From NCBI RefSeq assembly GCF_016786325.1, contig NZ_JADWYU010000205.1, positions 1 to 64,000 of the forward strand: DNA of 64,000 bases. Direction: 5' to 3'. Position numbers and translations under genes: made by a program. The stretch is from Frankia nepalensis. GTDB taxonomy: Bacteria; Actinomycetota; Actinomycetes; Frankiales; Frankiaceae. Below are positions 40,174 through 48,164 of the stretch, in pieces. Each line of letters starts with the position of its first letter. Position 1 is the stretch's first letter. Under the pieces are notes generated by a model. It was not told the DNA's origin. It was given only the letters and a program-made list of their open reading frames with translations, and did not search any database.

Positions 40174-41457
40174 GTGAGCACCTCTGCTGTGGGCGCCGAC
40201 GGGGTCGAGAGCGTCGAGGAGTTCCGGGCCAGGGCGCGGGCCTGGATCCGCGCCAACCTGCGTCCGCTGGAGGCGCACGAGGAGGTCGGCATCATGCGGC
40301 CGACCCGGACCGACGAGGAGGAGCTGGCCGCCGTCGCCCGCGACCGCGAGATCCAGAAGGCGCTGTTCGACGCCGGGCTCGCCGGCATCTGCTTCCCGCC
40401 CGAGTACGGCGGCCGTGGGCTCACCCCGGCCCACCAGCGGGCGTTCAACGAGGAGATCACGGGCTACGAGTACCCGCAGCGCCTGCAGGTGCCCACGTTC
40501 GCGCCATGCGCGGCGGTGCTGCTCGAGTTCGGCACCGAGGAGCAGAAGCGCGCCCACATCCCCGCCATCCTCAAGGGCGAGGAGATCTGGATGCAGTTCC
40601 TGTCCGAGCCGTCCAGTGGCTCGGACGTCGCCGCCGCGCTCACCACCGCGGTCCGCGACGGCGACGACTGGATCCTCAACGGTTCCAAGATCTGGACGAC
40701 CGGCGCCTGGTGGTCCGACTGGGGCCTGTGCCTGGCGCGGACCAACTGGGACGTCCCCAAGCACCGCGGCCTTACGGTCTTCATCCTGCCGATCGCCGCC
40801 GCGGGCGTGGATGTGCAGCGCATCGAGATGCTCAACGGGGTCAAGGAGTTCTGCCAGGAGTTCATGACCGACGTCCGGGTCCCCGACTCCGACCGGATCG
40901 GCGAGGTCGACGACGGCTGGACGGTCGGCACCCGCTGGATGTTCCACGAGCGGATGAGCAGCGGCTCGCCGTACGTCACCAGCCCCGGCACGAGCGCGCA
41001 CCACCGGATCGGGCCTGACTGGCTGCTCGACATCGCCCGCGGCACCGGGCGGCTCGACGACCCGCTGGTGCGCGACCTGGTCGGCGAGGGCCGGGTGCTC
41101 GACCTGGTCGGCGCCGCCCTGCATCCCCGGCTCGCCCTCGGCATGACGACCGGCCGGCTGTCCGACCAGGCCGCCGCGATCGGCCGGCTCTACAGCGGCG
41201 TCTGCGCGACCCGGCTCACCACGATCGCCTTCGACATCGCCGGCGGCGCGGGGGCGGCCTGGGCGGACGACGACGGCGCCGCGTCCGACGTCGGCGCGGA
41301 CTTCCTGATGCGCCAGACGGCCACGATCGGCGGCGGCACGACCGAGATGGCCCGCAACGTCGTCAGCGAGCGGGTGCTCGGGATGCCGCGCGAGGCCGCG
41401 CTCGACCGGGGCCGCCCGTTCCGGGAGGTCCCCCGCGGCGGGCGCAGCGGCGGCTGA
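40174..41457 (+). CDS. Acyl-CoA dehydrogenase, second of second pair
   Basis: 427-aa ACAD from GTG 40174. MQFLSEPSSGSDVAAALTTA is the FAD/substrate loop, GSKIWTTGAWWSDWGLCLART the beta domain, and QTATIGGGTTEMARNVVSERVLGMPRE the C-terminal flavin contact. Length and motifs resemble FadE subunits acting on bulky CoA thioesters. Probably a complex partner of the upstream ACAD. Followed by a strong hairpin terminator. Confidence 0.91.
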   Translation: MSTSAVGADGVESVEEFRARARAWIRANLRPLEAHEEVGIMRPTRTDEEELAAVARDREIQKALFDAGLAGICFPPEYGGRGLTPAHQRAFNEEITGYEYPQRLQVPTFAPCAAVLLEFGTEEQKRAHIPAILKGEEIWMQFLSEPSSGSDVAAALTTAVRDGDDWILNGSKIWTTGAWWSDWGLCLARTNWDVPKHRGLTVFILPIAAAGVDVQRIEMLNGVKEFCQEFMTDVRVPDSDRIGEVDDGWTVGTRWMFHERMSSGSPYVTSPGTSAHHRIGPDWLLDIARGTGRLDDPLVRDLVGEGRVLDLVGAALHPRLALGMTTGRLSDQAAAIGRLYSGVCATRLTTIAFDIAGGAGAAWADDDGAASDVGADFLMRQTATIGGGTTEMARNVVSERVLGMPREAALDRGRPFREVPRGGRSGG

Positions 41458-41488
41458 CGCGCGGACGCGAGCGGTCCGAACGCCGAAG

Positions 41489-41531
41489 GGCCAGGGTGCC
41501 CCGCCGGTTCGACCGGCGGGGCGCCCTGGCC
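41489..41531. terminator. Strong convergent terminator hairpin
   Basis: A 20-bp stem (41489-41508 with 41512-41531) with a single G-T wobble and a TCG loop separates the ACAD gene from the convergent MFS gene. Confidence 0.8.
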
Positions 41532-41549
41532 ACGTCGACCAGGTGACGG

Positions 41550-43091
41550 CTACCGTGCCGCGGCCTCGACCGCGACGGGAGCGGCCGCCGCCGGCGCGAG
41601 CGCGGCGGGCGCCTCGGCCCGCGGGGCCGGGACGGTGGCCGGGGCCGGGGTGGCGTCCGCCCGGTGCTTCGGCAGGAAGAACGCGATCGCGCAGGACACC
41701 AGCGCGGTGCCGGCGCCGATCAGCAGGCCGAGCTGGAGCGCGCCGAGCGACGGCACCTGGGCCGGGCCGACCGTGGTGGTCATGCTCGACATGACCAGAC
41801 CGAGCACCGCGCCCGCCGTGGAGGTGCCGATCGAGCGCATCAGGGTGTTCAGGCCGTTGGCCGCCGCGCCCTGCTCGGCGGGCACCGCCCGCATGATGAG
41901 GGTCGGCATGGCCGCGTAGGCGATCCCGACGCCAGCGCTGATCACCAGGCAGAACGCCACCGTCCCGACGGGGCTGCCCATCAGCGGGAAGGCGAGCAGG
42001 TACCCGCCGGCGACGACCGCGGCGCCGAGCATCAGTGCCGTCTTCGGGCCGCGCGCCGAGATCAGCCGGCCGGCCAGCGGCGAGAGCAGCATCATCCCCA
42101 GGCCGGCGGGCGCCATCCACAGGCCGGTGGCGAGCAGGGACTGGCCCAGGCCGTAGCCGGTCACCTTCGGCAGCTGCAGCAGCTGCGGGGCGATCAGCGC
42201 CTGCGCGTACATCGAGCAGCCGAGCGCCACGGACGCCAGGTTGGTCAGCAGCACGGGGCGGCTGGCGGTGGTACGCAGGTCGATCAGCGGGCCGTCGACG
42301 CGGGCCTCGAGGAAGCCCCAGGCGAGCAGCACCAGCACACCGCCGACCAGCAGTCCGAGTGTGCGCCCGCTCCCCCAGCCCCAGGCGGCGCCCTTCGAGA
42401 CCGCGAGCAGCACGCCGACGAGGCCCACGGACAGCAGGATCGCGCCCGGCACGTCGAACCCGCCGACGCCGCGAACCGGCGACTCGGGGACGACCCTGGC
42501 GACCAGGCCGCCCAGCACCACGCCGAGGACGGCCGAGAGCCAGAACAGCGCGTGCCAGTCGGCGCTCTGCGCGATCAGCGCGGCCAGCGGCAGTCCGAGC
42601 GCGCCGCCGACGCCGAGGGAGGAGCTCATCACCGCCATCGCCGAGACCATCCGCTTCGGCGGCAGCAGGTCACGCATGATGCTCACGCCCAGCGGGATCA
42701 CGGCGATGCCGATGCCCTGCAAGGCGCGGCCGACCACGAGCGGCCCGATCGACGACGACAGCGCCGCGATCAACGCACCCACCGTCTGGATGCCGATCGC
42801 GAGGAGGAGCATCCGCCGCTTGCCGAACAGGTCGCCCAGCCGGCCGAAGACCGGGTTGGCGACCGCTCCGACCAGCAGCGTCGCGGTCACCGCCCAGAAG
42901 GCGTTCGACGACGAGGTGTGCACCAGCGTCGGCAGCTTCGGCAGCAGCGGCACCATGAGCGTCTGCATCAGCGACATGGCGGTGCCGAGGGTGGCGAGGA
43001 CGACGACGATCGCGCCGTCGCGCGGGCTCGACGAGCCGGACGGGCCGGTAACCGGGGCAGTGGCAGAGGTGGTAGCCCGTCTGGCGCTCAT
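41550..43091 (-). CDS. MFS transporter, DHA2 (14-TM drug:H+ antiporter) family
   Basis: 513-aa integral membrane protein with about 14 hydrophobic segments, as in EmrB/QacA-type exporters. The loop 2-3 motif FGRLGDLFGKRRMLLLAIG and the motif C-like segment LPKRMVSAMAVMSSSLGVGGALGLPLAALIA are visible. The C terminus ends in a long Ala/Pro/Val-rich tail (41556-41650). It presumably exports a toxic hydrophobic compound by proton antiport. Divergent from a TetR gene with three palindromes in the 123-bp gap, the usual layout for a drug-inducible pump. Confidence 0.91.
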   Translation of the reverse strand: MSARRATTSATAPVTGPSGSSSPRDGAIVVVLATLGTAMSLMQTLMVPLLPKLPTLVHTSSSNAFWAVTATLLVGAVANPVFGRLGDLFGKRRMLLLAIGIQTVGALIAALSSSIGPLVVGRALQGIGIAVIPLGVSIMRDLLPPKRMVSAMAVMSSSLGVGGALGLPLAALIAQSADWHALFWLSAVLGVVLGGLVARVVPESPVRGVGGFDVPGAILLSVGLVGVLLAVSKGAAWGWGSGRTLGLLVGGVLVLLAWGFLEARVDGPLIDLRTTASRPVLLTNLASVALGCSMYAQALIAPQLLQLPKVTGYGLGQSLLATGLWMAPAGLGMMLLSPLAGRLISARGPKTALMLGAAVVAGGYLLAFPLMGSPVGTVAFCLVISAGVGIAYAAMPTLIMRAVPAEQGAAANGLNTLMRSIGTSTAGAVLGLVMSSMTTTVGPAQVPSLGALQLGLLIGAGTALVSCAIAFFLPKHRADATPAPATVPAPRAEAPAALAPAAAAPVAVEAAAR

Positions 43092-43113
43092 GGGACCTCC
43101 CAGCGATGTGCAA

Positions 43114-43132
43114 GATACACATAATGTGTATC
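43114..43132. promoter_or_regulatory. Operator palindrome GATACACA-TAA-TGTGTATC
   Basis: Perfect 8-bp arms with a 3-bp centre, 23 bp upstream of the MFS start in an AT-rich stretch. A classic TetR-type operator position over the pump's promoter. Confidence 0.65.
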
Positions 43133-43140
43133 AGGCATAT

Positions 43141-43154
43141 CGCCGAATTCGGCG
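43141..43154. promoter_or_regulatory. 14-bp palindrome CGCCGAATTCGGCG
   Basis: A perfect spacer-free palindrome 9 bp from the GATACACA site, in the MFS/TetR gap. Could be a second binding site or part of promoter architecture. Confidence 0.4.
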
Positions 43155-43199
43155 GTACTGTGAGCCGCGACGCGAGGTGACTTCACCCACCCGACGTGC

Positions 43200-43214
43200 C
43201 AGAATCCAATTCTG
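43200..43214. promoter_or_regulatory. Operator CAGAAT-CCA-ATTCTG directly before the TetR start
   Basis: Perfect 6-bp arms with a 3-bp centre ending one base before the ATG at 43215. The same arms recur at 48122-48136 upstream of an acyl-CoA dehydrogenase gene. The position suggests autorepression and a possibly leaderless transcript. Confidence 0.65.
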
Positions 43215-43922
43215 ATGACGCAGAACGCAGATCGCCTCCTGCCGGTGGAGCCATCACCGGCCGCGGAGCCGGCCCCGCCCGCTCTCTCGACCAACGGCGA
43301 CGTCGCGGCGCGCCTGGCCGCGAGGAGGCTCGCCGCGCGCACGGCGGGCTACACCCAGGAGGTCCGCCGGCTGCTCGACGCCGGCCTCGAGGTGATCTGC
43401 CGCAACGGCACCTCGTCGCGGCCCCGGGTCGCCGACATCGTCGCCGCAGCCGGGCTGTCCAACGACGCGTTCTACCGGCACTTCCCGTCCAAGGACGCGC
43501 TCGTCAGCGCCCTGATCGAGGACGGCACCGAGCGGCTGGCCAGCTACGCCGCCCACCAGATGGGCAAGGAGACGGCGCCGGCGGACCGGGTGCGCCGCTG
43601 GGTCGAGGCGGTGCTCGGGCAGGCCAGGGGCGGGGTCGCCGCGTCGACGCTGGCGGTGATGTGGAACGGGAGCAGCACCCGCGACGCCACCCCCGGGCGT
43701 CACCCGGCCGCCGAGACGATGGCGGTGCTGCTGCGCGCGCCGTTCGCCGCGCTGGGCAGCGACGACCCCGAGTCGGACGCCGTCCTCGTCGCGCACGCCG
43801 TCTTCGGTGTGCTGTCCGACTTCCTGTGGACGCGGGCCGAGCCCACCGAGGCCGACCTCGACCGGATCACCGCGTTCGGCCTGCGCGCCGTCACCCGCCG
43901 CTCTTCCCCCGAATCTCCCTGA
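43215..43922 (+). CDS. TetR-family transcriptional regulator
   Basis: 235-aa TetR protein. HTH at about 50-95 (GLEVICRNGTSSRPRVADIVAAAGLSNDAFYRHFPSKDALVSALIEDG) after an unusually long, basic N-terminal extension of about 45 residues. The ligand domain is not conserved. Autoregulation through the palindrome at 43200-43214 and control of the gene at 48165 through its twin site are inferred. It heads a plus-strand run of catabolic genes and is divergent from the MFS pump. Confidence 0.9.
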   Translation: MTQNADRLLPVEPSPAAEPAPPALSTNGDVAARLAARRLAARTAGYTQEVRRLLDAGLEVICRNGTSSRPRVADIVAAAGLSNDAFYRHFPSKDALVSALIEDGTERLASYAAHQMGKETAPADRVRRWVEAVLGQARGGVAASTLAVMWNGSSTRDATPGRHPAAETMAVLLRAPFAALGSDDPESDAVLVAHAVFGVLSDFLWTRAEPTEADLDRITAFGLRAVTRRSSPESP

Positions 43923-43953
43923 GACTCCCCCACCAGACCCATCAGGAGTGTCC

Positions 43954-44907
43954 ATGAAGGCTGTCCGCGCGGCGGATGGCGCTATCGCCGTCGTCGAGCT
44001 CGACTCGCCGCCGGGTACCGGCGACGAACTGTTAACCATGAAGTCGGCGAGCATCTGCAGCTCCGACCTGATGTACCTCAGGTATGGCCTGCGCGCCGTC
44101 GCCGGCCACGAGCTCGCCGGGGTCAGGCCGGACGGCACCCCGGTGATCGTCGAGGCGATCTACGGCTGCGGCGAGTGCGACCAGTGCCAGGCCGGCCGGT
44201 ACAACCTCTGCCCCACCCATCCCACCCGCGCGCTGGGCGCCACCGCCGACGGCGGCATGGCCGAGCGGTTCTACGCTCCGGCCGCCCGGCTGGTCCCGGT
44301 GCCGGACGGGCTCGACGTCGCCGACGCGTCGCTGGCCGAGCCGGCCGCCGTCTCCTGGCACGCGCTGCGGCTCGGCGGCACCGGCGCGGACACCTCCGTC
44401 GCGGTCGTCGGCGCGGGGGCGCTGGGCCTGCTGGCCGTCGCCGGCGCCCGCCGCCTCGGCGCGCCCGAGGTCACGCTCGAGGCCCGCCACCCGCACCAGG
44501 CCGAGGCCGGCGAGCGGTTCGGCGCGAAGATCGGCGCGAGCGGCCACCACGACGTGGTCGTGGACGCCGCAGGCACCCAGGAGAGCCTCACCCGCGCCAT
44601 CGAGCTCGTCGGCCCCCGCGGGCGGGTCGTCTCGGTGGCCCCGCACATGGCACCGGTCCAGATCGACTGGCGGACCCTGTTCCACCTGGAGGCCGCCGTC
44701 ATCCCGTCGATGGGCTACTGCGCCCATGACGACGGCGCAGGCGGCTCGAGCACCGAGTTGGCGGAGGCCGCCGCGATGCTCGCCGAGAATCCCGAGATTC
44801 CCCAGACCCTGATCACCCATCGGTTCCCGGTCGAGGACGCCGCCGAGGCCTTCCGGGTCGCGGCCGACCGGTCAGCCGGTGCTATCCGAGTGGTGGTGGA
44901 GCTGTGA
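43954..44907 (+). CDS. Zinc-dependent alcohol dehydrogenase-like MDR protein
   Basis: 317-aa MDR enzyme from ATG 43954 with AGGAG upstream. Catalytic zinc motif I-C-S-S-D and G-H-E-L-A-G; structural zinc Cys cluster in Y-G-C-G-E-C-D-Q-C-Q-A-G-R-Y-N-L-C; Rossmann motif V-G-A-G-A-L-G. Shorter than typical (about 345) because the loop after the first GHE segment and the N terminus are trimmed. Contains a TTA codon near residue 27. Overlaps the next gene by four bases (GTGA). Confidence 0.87.
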   Translation: MKAVRAADGAIAVVELDSPPGTGDELLTMKSASICSSDLMYLRYGLRAVAGHELAGVRPDGTPVIVEAIYGCGECDQCQAGRYNLCPTHPTRALGATADGGMAERFYAPAARLVPVPDGLDVADASLAEPAAVSWHALRLGGTGADTSVAVVGAGALGLLAVAGARRLGAPEVTLEARHPHQAEAGERFGAKIGASGHHDVVVDAAGTQESLTRAIELVGPRGRVVSVAPHMAPVQIDWRTLFHLEAAVIPSMGYCAHDDGAGGSSTELAEAAAMLAENPEIPQTLITHRFPVEDAAEAFRVAADRSAGAIRVVVEL

Positions 44908-45380
44908 CAACCCTGCGGCCGGAGAACCAGTACCACGTCGGGGTCGTCGTCGACGACTTCGAGGGGACACTCAAGCGCCTGACCGAGCTGTTCGGCTACG
45001 AGTGGTGCGACGAGCTGGTCGCCGACACGGCCGTCCGGATCTACACCGCGGACGGGCCGGTCGACACCACCATCACCACGCGCTTCACCTACTCCGTGAA
45101 CGAGCCGCGCCTGGAGATCATCCGGCCGATCCCCGACTCCGTCTGGACGCCGGCGGACTCGGGGGTGCACCACCTCGGCTACTGGTCCGACGACGTGCCG
45201 GGTGACTCGGCGGCGCTGATCGAGCAGGGCCTGCCGATCGAGGTCGCCGGGATCGGTCCCGACGGGGTGCCCTACTGGGTGTACCACCGTGGCCCCGACG
45301 GCCCGCGGGTCGAGCTGGTGAGCAGCCGGATCAAGCCAGGGCTGGAGCAGTACTGGGCGAGTGGCCGGAACCCGCGGTGA
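44904..45380 (+). CDS. VOC/glyoxalase-fold protein
   Basis: 158-aa vicinal-oxygen-chelate protein from GTG 44904. YHVGVVVDDFEGTLKRLTELFGYEW is the first beta-alpha-beta-beta-beta half and GVHHLGYWSDDVPGDSAALIEQGLPIEV..GPDGPRVELVSS the second, with His and Glu residues in metal-ligand positions. Size fits a small isomerase, lyase or binding protein rather than a type I ring-cleavage dioxygenase (about 290 aa). Translationally coupled to both neighbours. Confidence 0.85.
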   Translation: MTTLRPENQYHVGVVVDDFEGTLKRLTELFGYEWCDELVADTAVRIYTADGPVDTTITTRFTYSVNEPRLEIIRPIPDSVWTPADSGVHHLGYWSDDVPGDSAALIEQGLPIEVAGIGPDGVPYWVYHRGPDGPRVELVSSRIKPGLEQYWASGRNPR

Positions 45381-46738
45381 GCGCGTTCGCCACCCGGCAA
45401 CCCACGAAGCTGGTGGAGCTCACCGGCGGCAAGGGCGTGGCGATGGCCTCGCCCGTACCAGCCGAGACCGCGGCCGCCGGCTACGTCGAGCGCGAGTACG
45501 CCGCCGCGGGCACGGCGACCGCCTACCGCGCCGACGGGGGGCTCACCTCCGAGGGCCGCTGGACGTTCGAGGCCGCCAGCACCGCGCCGTACCGCACCCG
45601 GATCGTGGTGCGCCGCCCGGCGGCGGACGCGGACTTCAGCGGCACCGCGGTCGTCGAGTGGCTCAACGTCAGCTCGGGCCAGGACGCGGACGTCGTCTGG
45701 GCCAACAACCACGAGGAGATCACCCGCCGCGGCCACGCCTGGGTCGGCGTTTCGGCGCAGCTCATCGGCGTCCAGGGCGGGCCCGTCCTCGCCTCCACCG
45801 TCGAGGGCGCCACGGCGCGCGGGCTCGTGGGTACCGACCCGGAGCGCTACGACTCGCTCGTCCACCCCGGCGACGGGTTCGCGTTCGACCTGTTCACCCA
45901 GGCCGCCCGCGCGGTCCGCGCCGGGACGCTGCTCGGCGGGCTCGTCCCGCGGCTCGTGCTCGCGGCCGGCCAGTCCCAGTCGGCGTACGCGCTGGTCACC
46001 TACATCAACGGCGTCGAGCCGCTGGTCCGTCGCCTGTTCGACGGCTACCTGCTGCACAGCCGGGGCCTGGGCGCGCTGAACCTCGCCGCGCCCGGCCAGC
46101 CGGCCGGCCTGCACGAGCTCGAGGCGACCAGCCCGAAGCTCATCCGGGTGGACACCGCCGCGCCGGTGCTCATCGTCCAGGCCGAGGGCGACCTGACCCA
46201 CGTGCTGAACTCGCTCGGCTCCCGCCAGGACGACACCCAGACCGTGCGTACCTGGGAGGTCGCGGGCGCGGCGCACGCCGACCGGCACACCATCGGCCCG
46301 TTCGCCGACCTGCTCGGCTGCGGCGTGGACGTCAACGACGCCCCGATGCACGTCGTCGTCAAGGCGGCGCTGCGCGCGCTGGAGACGTGGGTCCGCGACG
46401 GCACGCCGCCGGCCACGTCGCCGCGGATCGAGACCTCGGGCGGCGAGGTCGTCCGCGACGCGGACGGCATCGCGCTCGGCGGGATCCGTACCCCGCCGGT
46501 CGACGTGCCCGTCGACGTCCTGTCCGGCGTCCCCGGCCCGAACCCGTCGGTGATCTGCCAGCTGTTCGGCTCGACCATCGCGCTGCCCGCCGAGCGGGTC
46601 GCGGCGCTGTACTCGTCGCGCGACGAGTACCTGGCGCGTTTCGAGGCCGCGACCGGCCGCCTCATCGCGGCCGGCTTCGCCCTTCCCGAGGAGCGCGACG
46701 CGCTCCTCGGTCACGCCCAGCCCGACAGGATCGGCTGA
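45377..46738 (+). CDS. Alpha/beta hydrolase domain-containing protein
   Basis: 453-aa protein from GTG 45377. Features LVELTGGKGVAMASPVPAETAAAGYVEREYAAAGTA and the elbow A-A-G-Q-S-Q-S-A-Y, followed by a late His in G-A-A-H-A-D-R-H, match the large 'alpha/beta hydrolase domain' family found in actinomycete catabolic clusters. The nucleophile Ser in G-Q-S-Q-S is the likely active site. Substrate unknown; an ester intermediate is probable. Four-base overlap with the VOC gene. Confidence 0.83.
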   Translation: MSAFATRQPTKLVELTGGKGVAMASPVPAETAAAGYVEREYAAAGTATAYRADGGLTSEGRWTFEAASTAPYRTRIVVRRPAADADFSGTAVVEWLNVSSGQDADVVWANNHEEITRRGHAWVGVSAQLIGVQGGPVLASTVEGATARGLVGTDPERYDSLVHPGDGFAFDLFTQAARAVRAGTLLGGLVPRLVLAAGQSQSAYALVTYINGVEPLVRRLFDGYLLHSRGLGALNLAAPGQPAGLHELEATSPKLIRVDTAAPVLIVQAEGDLTHVLNSLGSRQDDTQTVRTWEVAGAAHADRHTIGPFADLLGCGVDVNDAPMHVVVKAALRALETWVRDGTPPATSPRIETSGGEVVRDADGIALGGIRTPPVDVPVDVLSGVPGPNPSVICQLFGSTIALPAERVAALYSSRDEYLARFEAATGRLIAAGFALPEERDALLGHAQPDRIG

Positions 46739-46842
46739 CCGGCCGGGCCCCGCCCCGGTGAGGGCCTGGCGCGGCCGACCGGCCGCGTCGGGCCCGCCCG
46801 CCCCGAGGTGGCCCGGCCACCGGCAGGAGAGGTGACCAGGAG

Positions 46843-46896
46843 ATGCCTGACGGCTTACGCGACGGACCGCGCGAGGCGGGAGTGACCGGCTCATGA
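46843..46896 (+). CDS. Possible 17-codon leader ORF with a TTA codon
   Basis: ATG at 46843 opens a 17-codon frame whose TGA overlaps the ATG of the next gene (ATGA). The fifth codon is the rare leucine codon TTA. AGGAG sits directly against the ATG, so initiation may be poor. It could couple translation of the DUF2889 gene. Very short; treat as tentative. Confidence 0.25.
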   Translation: MPDGLRDGPREAGVTGS

Positions 46897-47960
46897 GCGT
46901 CCCTGTCTGGATCACCCGGCCGGACGGGCGCCCGCTCACCGGGCCAGCGGCGCCGGGCGGGCCCGCCGTGGCGACGCCGCCGCTCCGGCCGGGCCTGGTG
47001 CGCCGGACCACGACCCACGACTCGCTGCGCCCGGCCGGGCTCGCCGGCCCGGTGACGCTCGACGCGCGGGGCCGGGACATCCGGGTCGAGGCCGACGGCG
47101 CGGCGACGGTGCTGGACGCGGCGCGGGTGACCGCCGAGATCGGCGGTTTCCCGGCCCGCGCGATCGCCCGGATCGAGGCCGACCCCGGCCACCCCGGCCT
47201 CGCGGCGCTCGTCGGGCGGGGGGCCGCCGCGGGCTTCCGCCAGGCGGTCGACGACGCGCTGCCCGGCGAGCGCGCCAGCCACTCGGTGCGCCACCAGCTG
47301 CTCGACGACCTGCCGACGGCGCTGCTGGTCAGCGGCTACGCGCTCCAGTTCGACCGGCCCGCGCGGGTACCCCCGCGAGGGCTCGCGCTCCAGTACCCGG
47401 ACCTGTGCGCGGGCTGGGTGGCCGGCGGCACGATCATCAGCGGGATCGAGACCACCGGGCGGGTTCCCCTGCCGCTTGGCCCGCCGGTGCCGCCCGTCGA
47501 CGCCGACGACCCGGACGGCTGGCACGAGACCGAGCCGCTGCCCGCGCACGGCATGCGCCGGCGCCGCCGGATCGACGTCTGGCGGGCCGGCGGCGAGCGC
47601 GGCGCGCGGGTCGAGTGCTTCTTCCGCGACAGCCACGTCGACCCGGACGGTGTCGAGACCGCGGTGCACGAGTACACGGTGCGCGCCACGGTCGACGTGG
47701 CGACGACGACGTTCACGTCGTGTGTGGCCGAGTTCGGCGCGCTGCCGTGGTCGGAATGCCCGGGGGCGCTCGCCAGCGCCGGTCGGCTGGTGGGGCGGCG
47801 CCCCGACGGGCTGCGCCGCCTCGTCCGGGACACCTTCACCGGGACGTCGACCTGCACGCATCTCAACGACACGCTGCGCTCGCTCGAGGACGTCGGCGCG
47901 CTGGTGGCCCAGCTTCCCGGCGCCGACACCGACACCGGCGCGGACGAGACGTCCACCTGA
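46893..47960 (+). CDS. DUF2889-family protein
   Basis: 355 aa. The C-terminal half matches DUF2889: RRRRIDVWRAGGERGARVECFFRDSHVDPDGVETAVHEYTVRATVD..PGALASAGRLVGRRPDGLRRLVRDTFTGTSTCTHLNDTLRSL, with the characteristic final C-T-H-L-N-D-T-L-R-S-L motif. Biochemical function is unknown; the family is often found near acyl-CoA dehydrogenases and CoA transferases in actinomycetes and proteobacteria, as here. The Cys-His in the end motif might bind metal, which is speculation. Confidence 0.82.
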   Translation: MSVPVWITRPDGRPLTGPAAPGGPAVATPPLRPGLVRRTTTHDSLRPAGLAGPVTLDARGRDIRVEADGAATVLDAARVTAEIGGFPARAIARIEADPGHPGLAALVGRGAAAGFRQAVDDALPGERASHSVRHQLLDDLPTALLVSGYALQFDRPARVPPRGLALQYPDLCAGWVAGGTIISGIETTGRVPLPLGPPVPPVDADDPDGWHETEPLPAHGMRRRRRIDVWRAGGERGARVECFFRDSHVDPDGVETAVHEYTVRATVDVATTTFTSCVAEFGALPWSECPGALASAGRLVGRRPDGLRRLVRDTFTGTSTCTHLNDTLRSLEDVGALVAQLPGADTDTGADETST

Positions 47961-48121
47961 CGAGGGGGCCGCGGCCGCCCCGCGGGCGCCGTGTCCCGGC
48001 GCGCGCGGCGTCGGGAGCGTCCGGCGCGGGTCGGCCGCTCCCGGCGGGCGGCCTGATCGCCCTAGGGCCGCCGCTCGCCAGGAGCCAGGTTCCGAAGATC
48101 ACTACTTGTGTTCGGCAATGT

Positions 48122-48136
48122 CAGAATCGTATTCTG
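48122..48136. promoter_or_regulatory. Operator CAGAAT-CGT-ATTCTG upstream of acyl-CoA dehydrogenase
   Basis: Same arms as 43200-43214 with a different centre, 28 bp before the ATG at 48165. Placement suggests repression by the TetR protein encoded at 43215. Confidence 0.65.
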
Positions 48137-48164
48137 CCGGGGACGACCAGGAAGGGACACACCG

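Noticed and set aside
44904-45380. VOC protein as the missing ring-cleavage dioxygenase of the mhp operon
   Set aside because: At 158 aa it is about half the length of type I extradiol dioxygenases and lies in a different operon.
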